This document shows positions 12,068 through 24,520 of a stretch of 45,111 nucleotides of DNA, one piece after another. Every line of letters begins with the position of its first letter. Position 1 is the stretch's first letter. The translations under genes were made by a program, and so were the position numbers. The stretch lies in the NCBI GenBank assembly GCA_020650975.1, contig JAIPMN010000843.1, forward strand, positions 25,235 through 70,345, read 5' to 3'. This DNA is from Apostichopus californicus (lineage: Eukaryota; Echinodermata; Holothuroidea; Aspidochirotida; Stichopodidae). The notes under the pieces are model-generated. The model searched no databases, had not been told where the DNA came from, and was given only the letters and a program-made list of their open reading frames with translations.

Positions 12068-12321
12068 AGAGGGGTGGTTGGGCGTGGATGGATATAGGGG
12101 AGGTTATGCATGTGATCAGCAAGGATAGGGATGGACGAGAATCGGTGGTAAGGGTACATGTAGTAAAACTATTTTTAAAAACTCATAAAGTTACATGGAC
12201 AACTATTGAACAGACATAAAGCATGCCACGATATGGTAGCGTATCTGGTCGTTCCATGTTCCATGAAGGAACTCATAGATAAATGTTTAGAACATAACAT
12301 TCGTAACGACATCAGATATAC

Positions 12322-12461
12322 ATTTTATGTAATATTTTATGTAATATTACATGTAATATTATTAAATTTTATGTAATATTACATGTAATATTACATGTAA
12401 TATTATTACATGTAATATTACATGTAATAATATTACATGTAATATTACATGTAATATTTAT
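12322..12461. repeat. Palindromic 12-bp satellite-like array
   Basis: Repeated ATGTAATATTAC words, each nearly self-complementary, with phase-slips (ATTATT, TAATAATA) between blocks. The whole tract can fold on itself in many registers. Confidence 0.85.
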
Positions 12462-13270
12462 TGCAATAGTGATTCAGAGATCGTCATGAATGTACTATAG
12501 GCCGGTAGTTCTTTACTAATTTGTCTTTTACGACAGCTGGGGAAATTAGTTCAAGCAAAGAGCCACCCAGATATATGGTTGAAAGATGGTACTTAGTTTG
12601 GTAACAGCTCTTTTCATTCTTGATCATATTTCATGAAGAGTTTGTTAAATACACGAGATATAGTGATGTCAGTCGCTATACGCCTCACGATGGTCTATAT
12701 ATTATATAGAGTTTCAGCGGCATGAGCAACTATTCCCCTCAAGCGAAATGAGGTCGAGTCGATGTACAATAACGATCAGTGTGGGCCGTTTGATTGAAAT
12801 ACGCGTGCCATTGGTGACACAAAAATAAACAAGGTTTCCCTGTCTTTGGTAGATGAGCAAAACAAGTGCAGCCTCGCGGCTTTGACGTGAGCGACATCAA
12901 AACGATATAGGGAGACTACTAAATATGATACTGTTGATATAATAGTCTAGTACGCATGAGCGAAATATTTTTGCTCATTCTATACTAGTTACTGCACATG
13001 CGTACTGTCTACGCATTCTCTATACAAAGTGTTTCTGCGCATGAGGCAATAGAAGCATTTTCAACACTCATGTTTTCTTTTTTCTTGGACTAGAATATAT
13101 TAAGACTAATATCAACTCTGTCTAAAGTCATCCTTGCATTTGACATGCATGTTTGCGTTCATTGTTTTATAATTTGTTATTTGTAATGGAGTAAATTGTA
13201 GACTCATATAATTAGTGACCCAATCTGTAATACATAAACATTGTCATATGTTTGAAAACAAATAATAACG

Positions 13271-13346
13271 TTGTCCAAACTGTGACATTATAATACGTTA
13301 TAAGTTTGTTGTCCAAACTGTGAAATTATAATGCGTAATAAACTAA
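13271..13346. repeat. Tandem duplication, 38-bp unit
   Basis: Two copies beginning TTGTCCAAACTGTGA at 13271 and 13309, differing at a few bases. A 15-base word CATATAATTGTGCTT is also repeated just downstream, near 13393 and 13418. Confidence 0.7.
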
Positions 13347-15313
13347 TAATTTTGTCTTCATATACCAGATCTATAAGAACCACTATGATGTCATATAATT
13401 GTGCTTTTTTTTTCTTCATATAATTGTGCTTTAACAAATTTTCAATCGAAGGTATACAATGAAAAGAATCATCTTTTGACCAAACAGACCATGATCTAGT
13501 TCTGGATTTGTGATATGCACGTTTGGAATGGGATAAAAACTTTTATTTAATAGTTCAACATTTTACTGATGTTACGTATAGCATATTTTAATCAACTAGA
13601 TAGCTGACACGTTAGTGTGGTGAAACTCAATTGACAGTAGCCAAGAACTAGGTCCGACAACTCACATCACCATTATCGGGGTGCATGTAGTTATGACGCG
13701 ATATAGTTAAACCCAATAACGTGACCCAGTTTCCAATGACTGGATAGTATGAGCACACACGACGTGCTGCCATTCACAATGACCTGATGTAACCCTGTGG
13801 TGGAGTCCAATGCTATCCAAGCAAACAAAGGCCCAGTGGTAAATGGGAGGGTGAGGGTGAGGAGAGGGGAAGGGGCTGAATGAGACTAGATGTTTGCAAA
13901 TGTACTTTTTTTTATAATGACTTTGAAAGGGAGTGACATTTTAGATGCCGAAGCAAGAATTTGTAAGATAAGAATAAAATGATATGTAAACCTTTTTTGA
14001 AGCTCCCTTAAAACTATAAAACGTCGTAGCAAACTCTTACACAATAGCGTAACCACAGGGGAAGGGGGTGGCCTGAGGATGGAATCTTCCAACGTTGGTC
14101 TTCTTCATTATTCCCCAGTTCAATTAGATACAAGAGCTAGAAATATCTAACCATTAGGCCTCAAAAGGAATGTCGTATAGGCCTTCAAGGTAAATGTTTC
14201 TTACGGTGGATATGCATTTATATTCAAACAAATCTTCTGCAGTTGTATACTCATATACGATGGGATTGTATTGACCAGGTCCACACGTGTCCACGTGTCG
14301 CAGTCAAACGTTCACTCATTTTCGAAGGCTGCTATTTGGAAAAATCGAAGTTTCTAACGCTTTTCACCATGAACGGAACATACCCAACACAAGTTCTCAG
14401 GTTTGCATGAGTTCGGTCAAAGATTGTGATCAGCCAGTCTACATATATAGTGGACCTGCAGGGTGAAAAGTAGTAATAGGAGTGAATGAAATGCCAACAC
14501 GCGATGGTCATTAATCAAAGCCTGGGACCGTTAGACTCGTTACCGTTGTCATCTGCTCGTCACCATTATAAATCACAAATACCAACCATTCTGAAGACTA
14601 ACGTCACTCAATATTTAATTACGTCATATGAACTTCTCCACGACCTTCATGGATGTGGGACCGTCCTCTATATACACCTAACGTATGCCACAACAAAGTT
14701 CTAGCCCTGCACATGTTGTTCCATTTAACTTATATCTGCAAATTACAGCCACATCATGGTAACAGAATTTAGCCTATATTACGTCGAAAGCATAAAAGAT
14801 ATTCTAAGGTGGGAATAGGGGAATGGAGGCGGGGGAGGGATTGCTTAGATACACATGCTCCATAATACATCCACTAAGGCACTAAAAAGAGGTGCTTAAA
14901 ATGGACCATTGAAAAAATATCTCAAAATATCTCAAAATCAGTCCTCTCTTCTCTTTGCAACTCTTTCACACTGTCAACGTTATTATACAGAATACGTGTT
15001 TTGTTCCACTTAACGTAATTAATATGGGTCTACACATAGCAGATGTGCGAAATTGCGTGGAATTGCTTTTCATCTGTGCCGACGGCGAGCACTCTCACTT
15101 CGGTACCAAATCTATTACATGTTAGGTCTGCGGGTGTGGGTGGGATTTGTCGACGAAAACTTTGCATTTGTGAGAAGGGAGGAAAAGTTGCAAAAGTCCA
15201 TCAAACAAATCTTTCTATCAAAAAGTAAAAGCTCAGTACGTATCCCTTACGTCCCTTTTTGCAGCCATAACCATTTTAATAGATTTCTATAGAGGGAAAA
15301 TACCACCGGTAAC

Positions 15314-15341
15314 GCCCCGCCCGCCCCCCCCCCCTCCCCCC
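15314..15341. repeat. C-rich run
   Basis: 28 bases made only of C except two G and one T. The minus strand is a potential G-quadruplex. Confidence 0.7.
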
Positions 15342-18300
15342 TTGAGGAGAAGAGAAATTAGAGTCGTTTCTAAGTCGGCAACGCAACTCAATTACATACG
15401 TCGCATTGCAGCATCCTCATAGTATAGCTTATATGTAAGTCATAGCCACTATTTGATATTGCCAGTCATTATGCGGTCTATCCGTGACACTTGAGTAGAA
15501 AGCTAAAGGAGTACCAGACGCTCCATATTTCTTCATCATCCTCTCACAAGATATATTTTACACAGATATTTTACGCACTGCAGTGCGCTGTCGTATTTCG
15601 CACAATTTATTATGTTGTTTTTACAATGCAATAGCGTACGTAGTCATTTTAATAGCATATGAGGGAGAGGGAGAGAGATAGAGGTCTGTAAATTCGTTGT
15701 GTGTGGCTTCAAATTTCTAGATTGAATAGCAAATTGTTGCATTCTTGATCACTAGATTGGTGATTAACTCCAACATGTTATCATAAGAGCGCTTTACCTG
15801 AGGCCCTGCAGAAGTAAGAGTCGTGGGACCCAACGAAGGGGGAAAGGCCTGTATACTTTTGGTTTATACTGTGGTAATCATGTATTTAAGGTGGCGCCCT
15901 GTTGTTTCAATCAACTCATCATGTCCCTTCGTTTGTATACGTTTCCTTTAACGTTGCAGTCGCTCGTTCGTGTGTTCATATGGGATGTATGCGCGTGTAC
16001 CTGTGTACAGTGACGTAACTAGGCACCACGGGGACTCGGTGCCAAGAACCGAAAAAAAAATTACCGGTCCATTTGCTGGAGTCGGACTCCGAAATCCTGC
16101 GAGTACCATATCCGGCCGCCCGGAGGCGCTATATAAAAAAAAAGTGATTACAAGATATTGATGAGATATTTAAAAGCCCTGATACGATTCATTAGTCCAT
16201 CGAACGTGTTGCGTGCTCATCGTCAAACAATTACGGATCTGCTGCATTGATATTCCCGTCTTGTTTTTTAGATCTTTCACGACCACTTTGTTTCCTTCTG
16301 TTTAATAACAGCGACGGGTGTAATAGTTGCTATAATAGTAGTTTACTTACCTTGGTGTTGCTTATTTCAATGTCCCACTTTTAAAAGCCAATTAACGTTC
16401 GCTACAAATTGGTTGACTTTTGATAGTCACAATCGGGATCCATTCATCTTCGCAAACGTGTTCGGCTTTAACAAGTTGTTAATCCACAATAGAGTTTGCT
16501 ATTCAAACAATAGATCAAAGGTAGATTGTTTACTCAAGTCATTTACATTATATGGAATACGATTTTTGGACTTGATACCTACAAATTATGACATCCTGTC
16601 TATGACTCTGGAATGGGCACCGTACTAGGACACATATATCACTATATGTCCCTTCCTCCACTGTATTATCAATTTTGGGGAAATAGTTGTGACAAGCTGG
16701 GCGCAATGATTAAAGTTGAAATTGCTAAGCTTCCTTGCGGATCAGTCTTATAGTTTAAACTGTTCGGGAAATCTCTTACCCCATGCAGTTCAATTGTCCA
16801 CTTCGTACACCTATGCTCGTGCACGATGAACAATACATCACTTCCCCCTGGTCCGACGAGGAGGGGGAGAGGACGGCGGTTAGGGGCAATGAATCTAGTA
16901 AGACTTCAATAGGGGTCCGGTGATATAAACGTTCCGGGCTAGACCAAGTTGTTCTCTATATCCCTCTCCACCACCATACCAATTACCCCTTTTCCCGTGC
17001 ACTTTAATCCATTAATGTGCGGGATATCACATTAATCAATGAAACATAAAAAAATATAAAAATTCGATTTAAAATCTTTAAATTATATTCTCTGTTTTTT
17101 CTTTCTCTTCTTACGTACTGTTATATAACGTTTTTTAAATTTTTTGTTATGTAAGTCCATTGTCATCTGTGCACAACTGCCTATGCGATCGTAACATATC
17201 AATATACATATGTACAAATGTAACATGATCATTGTAAGTTAAAAAGATATGGAAATAACATGATTTATTTAAATTTTTCTATACATGAAGATCTTCGTGC
17301 TTTTAAAAATATCTTTTCCAATAACTCCCCCACCCCCTCCCCCCAAAAAAGACACACGCATATACACACACAATTTTTCTCATTATCACGTTACACAATT
17401 TGCATGCAGCTTTTGAAAGCGTCATGGCGAGACGTCATCGATCAAATAAATGTGGTTAAGTTCACCAAGTCGATTTTAATAACTACTGTAAACAGATGAC
17501 CACTAGTGTGTGCTATACTGTATAAAGTTCGTTCTTATCAATCTATTTCAGCGCAATGAGGTGTTAACTCCATTACAGAATCATTTAAAGATTCCTTTCA
17601 ATTGTACTCTTTTGTTTTGGTTCTTTGAAAAGGCAGAACTGACTCAAAAAACGGTAATATGTCTAGAATAACAAGAATGTGCCTACATTTATTTCATAAT
17701 ATACACTCTATCTAACAAACTTGAAAGCAAAAGCATAGATGATATCAAGGAATTAAATCTTTATCCTTTCAAGTTGGAAACAGTCTCCACGTTGCTGAAA
17801 TATTTTCCACCATGCTAAATGTGACGCTGTTTTCGTTTAATAATAAAACATTATTTCATGCAATGTATAATAGGTTAAAGGGGGCATTTATGGATCGCAA
17901 TGATAATTTTGTTTCAGCTTTGGCTTAGCGACTACTGGTACATGTTGTAACAAGAAATTAACAATATACGTCACAGATCTTAGAATATTTGTTTGATCAA
18001 GCCGTTTTCAATGACTATGTTACGTATCGTCCACGGATATCACTAATATCATACAATGCATAAAGTTCGCAAGCCTCGTTGCGATATACTTATCCTTAAT
18101 GTTTACAACCGGCTGCATCTGTGATAAACACTATCAATTTTACTCAATCAAGTTGACACTTGTTAAGAAAGCAAACGTAATAGCATAGTAATTAAGTGAG
18201 TACCATTAAAACTTTAAAATATAGAACAGAAATCAATCAACATTGCTTTGGAAATTAAAGTTGACAAAATGAATTTGAAACAAAAAACAGCCCTGAAAAC

Positions 18301-19058
18301 AATCAACGAAAATGGTTATTCCCAATTTTTAAATACGAAAGTACGGTAATAACAGGTTATGGTGTACTGATCTGAATATTTTGTTTCACTAAAGAAACTG
18401 CATACATGCATTACCGCAGCTAGTTACGTTCCTTATCAATATCACCTTAGTTCGTTTCCATCCATATACTAATATTTTTCACTGTTTCGTAACGTACTTT
18501 CTCATCATCTCCCGCTAAAACGTGCAACTAGAATGGTAATACAGCAATCACTTGCCCGCTGTATACCGTTTACTAAAGGCTAGGGCTAGGCACACCTCGG
18601 CATCATTGGCCTTAAGGCCTAAGGTTAGATCATCACATATACTTCGGTTCACCGAATAAAACACAATTTTACTATAGATCACATTCATTTGGAAGGAGTA
18701 TTTAGCCTATTTGTGGAAAGAAATCGTCGTATTTCCCATCGTGCATCATTATCGTTAATGTCACTGTCATTTCTTAAAATACAGCCTTATGAGTTATGTA
18801 CAGAACGCGTGACCAGCGTAAGGGCCTATACTATACATCCCAAAGTAAATACAGTCAGCTGGAACTTACCCTAATGTACTTAACAACAATAACAACTTTC
18901 GCACAGAGCCTTATATGCAAATTAGGTCAGACAACCACTCAAAATCGATTCGAATACTAGCTTCGCATACTATAAGGTATGAAAGGAATTGGGATGAGGG
19001 GAGGGCAACAAAATTAGGCCCTACCATCAATAATAATTTATTCGTGTGTAAAAATAAG

Positions 19059-19103
19059 TTGGCCTGACGTTTCGATCCTAGCAGGATCTTCTTCAGAGGC
19101 TAA
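19059..19103 (-). ncRNA. Hammerhead-ribozyme-like relic, probable Penelope-like retroelement end
   Basis: Read 5' to 3' on the minus strand, the order is stem I arm TTAGCCT, core CTGAAGA, one extra A, stem II GATCC-TGCTA-GGATC, core GAAAC, cleavage triplet GTC, stem I arm AGGCCAA. Stem I pairs at 6 of 7 positions and stem II at 5 of 5. Stem III is reduced to nothing between GAAAC and GTC. Minimal-stem-III hammerheads are known from Penelope-like elements. The extra A and absent stem III loop suggest an inactive or dimer-dependent relic. Confidence 0.45.
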
Positions 19104-22100
19104 ATGACAAGGGATTAGCAGTTTGCAAACAGTTTTATTTTATTTTGAATAATTTGTTCGTAAGAAGATCTAGTACTTGACTCTGTATACAGAACGTTAA
19201 CGATTTGAAAAGGAAACATACACGCATACGCATATACATACAAACTTGAATAAATCTATCATGCTATTTCCTTTCGTTTCCTTATTAAAAGGCACAACTT
19301 TTGAAATTCATCTTATCACCTAATTAGAACGCACTGCCCAAATGTATTGCGTAACATCGTTTTCATACCGTCAGTCGGAAAGCAATCACTCCCAAGAAAG
19401 AAAAGCTGGAAAGTGATTGGCCACTTTGTCGACCAATCACAATCAAGCTGATGGCTGTTCTTCAAGGAAAGAACGATTTGCTTCCAAACTAACTAAGTTA
19501 TCATTTTCGGGTCGCAGAATCCGCCGTTGAGCGGATCTACACTTCTTAGAACTTTCACAAACCTGTTGAACCAGTCGTTTGTGAATATTGTCAATATCAA
19601 GAAAGATTGTTGTCAATCCCACTATTAACTACAGTTATGGAATACCAAGGATCATGTAAACATGAACCGACACAATTTCGGAACGCGAATCACAAATACT
19701 TCCAACTTACCAGTTAGTTACAAATGCATGCTTATAAGTTATACGATGTATTCGTGATTGGAAGAATAGCTTATTGGTCTCTTAATTTCCGATCTCTAAA
19801 GGTTGTAGGTACCTCACTCAGATATTAGTATAAACGAAATTCCATGAAACTATGCAAGATAGCAACGCAGTGTTTATAAATGACAATACTGTCTCACACG
19901 TATGCAGGTTCCACAGAGTAAGAAACGGTATTCGAGCCGGGGGACAAAATGTGTGTGTGTACGAACACCTGATCTAAAGCCACCACTCTCAAACTGACGG
20001 TCTTATTTTCAGCCGACTTGTCTTCCATCGGGTCTAAGATCACGTGATCCTATCACATCAAACTGATTTGTCAGTGGCCGGAGCCCTGATACCAAGACTG
20101 ATGCATATATGACATGCATAAGATGATCCCCTTCTCATGAGCCACACCGTCCAGATAACATGGATACATGTGTCACCTGCATGTGAGCGTGCCAAACTGG
20201 TCCCATTCATACCCTTCACTAACCCTTGTCGGGTATCATGAATACTTGCGACAGGCTGCGCCTGCGTGTGATCATAACATGTCACCCTTTCGTAGCATGG
20301 CTACATGTAACCTGCATTTAACCGTGATGCTATGCTTATGACATTATCCGACTGCAACAGATCATTTTCTACTACACGAATACAGATCAAAGCGTGATTG
20401 TTGTCTCACCACGGTTTTAGTCGAACTCTGTGAGATTCATATATGAGTACAGATAGTCTGCTTCTCCGATTTAACGTTTTGAACTTAAATTGCAAAACTT
20501 TTTTTGAATTGTAATTATATACATATGTTTATCTGACGTCATAATAGGCTATACACGGGATATCAAATAGGCCTACAAGGATTATTATTATTATAACCGG
20601 ACTGCAATTTTAGGTGTCAGATATTTTTAATTCCGAAGAAACGTGATCCCATAAAGTTACAACATTTCGATGCAAGTTACGTTATTCCAACTTTGCCTAT
20701 ATTGAATGTCATTCCGCAAACATTAAGAAGTTTTTTCTGTTGAGTTGCTTTGCTTCAATTTCAGTATGTAATATGAATTTACTACTGCTGTTTGTTACAA
20801 CACTTGGACCTATCACATACCATAAACAATATAGACAAACACCTAAGTAAACATATCAGTAATCAAATCTTACCGCCCCACTCCCAAGAAGAAAAAAAAG
20901 TCATTATTTCCGGTGGTTTGAGCACAAAAAGACGAAGTTAGTATAACAAAATTCGCCGAAATGTAATTATTTCTGCAACTGTTAAAAATGCCAATATCGC
21001 ACGAGTGTAATAAACCGCGTAGGAATTGTGTTCATTCCACACGCTTGGCTGACGCAAAAAATATGTTCTACACTATAAACCAATAACAGTATGATATAGA
21101 AAGCAATTTCAATGCTATGCTCAATTTTAATAAAGTCAAGTGTATTGTTATAACGAGTATTACAGTAGGTGGTTTTTTGTTTGCTAAAACACAGCATATG
21201 ACGTAAGAACGATATTTTATAACTTACTCATCTGGAACGAAACAGCTTTTGTTTTGCCAATATACAACATAGCCTTATGCGTCATTCAATTACGTCTTTC
21301 AGCAAACCAGTCATTTTAAAAAAAAGGAGTCTAGTATAAAAGCTGGTTTCAATCCAAAACCTGCTTCTGTCCTCTTCAAATTGAAAAGAAAAAATAAGTA
21401 GATCTAATCCCAACGACTCATTTCAAAGCTATATTACTGTATAGTTTGCTTCACATAGCAACATTCTTTGAATAGATGGAATTTTGAAATTTCATTTGTG
21501 GTCTGTTGTTTTCTTCTTCAAAACTTGAAAATAATGTTTCTATAAAGTAAAATCTTATCCAGTTGTTTTTGTTTTTTATCAAATTGCTCAAATAGCCAAG
21601 AACAACATGTTACTATATAATGATGTACCAATGAGGGATGGTAATGGAATGGGGTTGGAGTGGCGAGGGGTAAGGTTTATAAGATAGCTCTCAGGCTAAC
21701 CCAACATCTCTAAGATAACAGCTGACAGTTAACGATGCCCTCAGCTGCACAATTATAGAGGGAATGGGTATGTGGTTGGAGAGGAGCAAGAGAGGTAACA
21801 ATTGGGACTCCCAGTGAGATCAATCCTAGTAATTTATATCTTACATGTTGCAGATCTGGATTGATACCAGAACGAAACTGTTACAGCTTTACAATTGCAT
21901 ACTAGCAGAAAGACGGCCACCTCAATACAGTGCGGACAATGTTCACAGTTATCATTATGAACCCTGCACCCCGATCCCAAACTTTCTCTTCAATCCCCCC
22001 TTTCCACTTCATTTATAATGTCTATGTATGTTCTCTTGGCACCAAATTGAAAAACATTTTTAAGTACCAATGGCACTAGGAGCTGTGGATTTCTTCATTA

Positions 22101-22692
22101 ACATATTCAATAAACTAAGAACAAACAACTATTTTTGGTGTCCGTAGCTTATGAGTTGAGTTCTCCTTTTCAGTTATCATTGTTTCAATAAAAAAACAGA
22201 AGAATAAAATAAACATTTCCTACTCAAAAGACAAAATTTTATGTTGTTAAATTGTCTGGATATATTTCTCTTGTTTTTTATACAGTAAATGATTTCAGAC
22301 AGTTTGAAGTAATATTTTATGGTACATATGTAAACATAGCTCTTAAGCGACTAAGCAGCAGCAAGGGCTGTGCAAATGACATAACATTTAAGCCCCTTTG
22401 GAAATAAACTTTCAAAATAGAAACACAGTGAATAACGTATATTGAAACATTTGCTCGAAACTTATCAATGCCTTTTATTTTGTAAAATATTGTCCAAACG
22501 TTTGTTGCTGATCAATAACTGGCTACCATTTTCTTGATCCTTGGAAAGGGATGTCAGATTATCTTCTTAAATGCTAATAATGATTTTGTTGTTTGGATAC
22601 ACATAGCCAATTCTACACCACTCTGTTAAACTTACACTGGGCTAAAACAACTATTCACTTCATAATGAGAAATTTATATGAAGCCTTTTCAT
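19104..22692. other. Gene-free stretch downstream of the SH2-SH3 gene
   Basis: No supported gene. Inverted CCAAT boxes with an 8-bp complementarity (GTGATTGG/CCAATCAC) lie near 19412-19440. The 12-bp palindrome GATCACGTGATC is at 20038-20049, and CRE TGACGTCA at 20534-20541. Confidence 0.5.
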
Positions 22693-22703
22693 ATGATGAT
22701 GAC

Positions 22704-22800
<97 letters not shown>

Positions 22801-22810
22801 GTGAATATGA

Positions 22811-22842
<32 letters not shown>

Positions 22843-22970
22843 CTGATGATGGTGATGATGATGGTGGTGATGATGATGATGGTGACAATGATGATTTTGA
22901 TGATGATGATGATGATGATGATGGTGATGGTGATGGTGACAATGATGATTTTGGTGATGACTCTGATGAT
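22693..22970. repeat. GAT trinucleotide microsatellite, about 280 bp
   Basis: A long pure (GAT)n core in its first 110 bases is followed by GAT/GGT/GAC-interrupted sequence. It creates artificial poly-Asp, poly-Met and poly-Ser frames on both strands. It lies about 500 bases beyond the SH2-SH3 stop codon. Confidence 0.95.
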
Positions 22971-23286
22971 TTGCTCAATGTTCTCCTATTTGTAATAAAT
23001 CTGGTTCCTATTTTCTTTGTCTTTTTATGACATTGCTCCAATTTGCAAACATAGATTCGAAGCAAATTCAGAATATAGGGTGATCACTATTTGGAAAATG
23101 TTCAGAAATATGACTGTTTGTGTAAGACAAAATGACAAATTACGTTGAAATAGTACAATTGTCTGTGAGTTTTTAAGTGAAAGGAGTATTGTATTAGATT
23201 ATTTTGTCTTCTTCTTGTAATTTACACCGACTTTGATGTGAACTGTAACTTACAGTATATCAGCAAACATAACTATTAGCAATGTT

Positions 23287-23292
23287 TTTAAT
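23287..23292 (-). terminator. Candidate poly(A) signal ATTAAA
   Basis: ATTAAA on the minus strand about 190 bases after the SH2-SH3 stop codon. It is the nearest plausible signal. A canonical AATAAA at 22474-22479 lies about 1 kb downstream, beyond the GAT microsatellite. AT-rich sequence makes chance matches common. Confidence 0.25.
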
Positions 23293-23483
23293 CTAAGAAC
23301 ACAGTATTTGTATCTTCCATTGGTGATCTATACAAAGACTTTCTAAACAGAGACAGATACCGTCTTCTGCGCACAAGGATCAAAGAAATGTTATGATGAT
23401 ATGTAATACCACAAAAAAAAAGACTTCCTTAAAATAACAAAACAAAGGTATGATTTGTTGATAAGTTAACTACTTTAAAGAAC

Positions 23484-24520
23484 TCAGTCTGCAGAAGAGG
23501 TACTTGGCCTTGACCAGCAATCGCAGAGTCTTAGATATGTCTCAACAGGGTCGTAAGCCTCCGAGAAGGTTATCGTACTTTCAGTTCTTGTACTGTTCAC
23601 TGTTTCGCTACTACGTGACGAGACGTCACCGTTGTCCGATTCATTATTTAATACGCTACTGGCTACTGGCAAGTTCCAGCTTTGATTATGCTCCACCCAC
23701 AAATCCTCTTGAAAAACCTCAGACAGATGCCCGACAGGTCTGAAATCTGTCTCCATGTCCACATCGGGTACAATCTGTTCCTCCAAGAGGGCGACATCCA
23801 TGTCCTCCCTGAATACCCATTCCCTGTCCTCCCCTGAATCGCTCGGTAGGAATTGCTGTGCATACATGAGCTCTTTCACCAGTTTCTGTTCGTGGTTCTG
23901 AACACAAGCCGAGATGTACTCACTAGAGACATGCCTTTTGATGCCTTTTGATTCTTTGGCTGTGGAGGGGCCTTCGGTTTCGGGCACCCTCTGAAGTTCA
24001 TGTGAACCGTCCTTTGTTTCAGTTCTTTGCACTTCTATTGTTCCCTGAGCAATGTGTACCCTTCTGCTAACAATGTTTGAGTTTCTGTCCAAAACGGTTT
24101 GGCCCTCTCGGCCACAAGTGGCTTGCACCCCTCTGTCGATTTCATCTTCTGCTTTAGAAAACTCCGATATTTCGACCCTTTCCTCTTCTTCCGACTGAAC
24201 ACCATCGGATAAATTCTCGTCGAGTTCCATGTCATAGGATGGACTAAGGAGTCTGGATGGTACGTACCCTAAATCTCCTTTACTGTTATATCCAAACCAC
24301 CACTTTTTAGTCTCTTTTAACAATATCGTTACAGGTTCGCCCAAGTCAAAGGACGTGGTCTCCAAGTCGTTGTCTGCAAAGCTTTCTTTTCCAATGTAAT
24401 ATCTGTGATCCACATAGAGGGGTATGTAATTGTGGTTATCTTTGGAAGAGGGTGTTGGTGACAGGGAAGTGGTGCACGCCAGTGGTGTCGTACGGAGGAG
24501 AGGCTGGTGTAATGTTAATC
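23484..24520 (-). CDS. Exon 3 (terminal): SH3 domain and acidic C-terminal tail
   Basis: The acceptor is CTTCTTTTTTCAG|GA, phase 1, joining exon 2 in frame. The open frame runs on upstream of the acceptor by chance, so the first AUG of the raw frame at 24626 is not taken as the start. A 30-residue linker rich in Thr, Ser and Pro leads to the SH3 (PLYVDHRYY, FDLGEPVTILL, KKWWFGY, GYVPSRLL). The following region begins with a strongly acidic block (about residues 224-256, many Glu and Asp), then Ser/Thr/Glu-rich low-complexity sequence with scattered tyrosines, and ends SRPSTSSAD before TGA at 23486-23484. The whole SH3 plus tail in a single long exon contrasts with the split SH2. Confidence 0.85.

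Larger units (their letters stand above)
9056..12321. other. Gene-free stretch
   Basis: No supported coding sequence. It holds a palindromic CRE at 9780-9787 followed about 90 bases later by a TTTATAAA box, a pyrimidine-rich run near 11070-11108, and a G-quadruplex motif at 12050-12067. Confidence 0.5.
12462..19058. other. Long gene-free stretch
   Basis: No supported gene. Contains a 38-bp tandem duplication at 13271-13346, a C-rich run at 15314-15341, and a transposon-end-like sequence at about 16009. The rest is unremarkable AT-rich DNA. Confidence 0.5.

Noticed and set aside
22593..23065. Long Asp-, Met- and Ser-rich open frames on both strands
   Set aside because: They are produced entirely by the GAT microsatellite, and flanking sequence shows no coding features.
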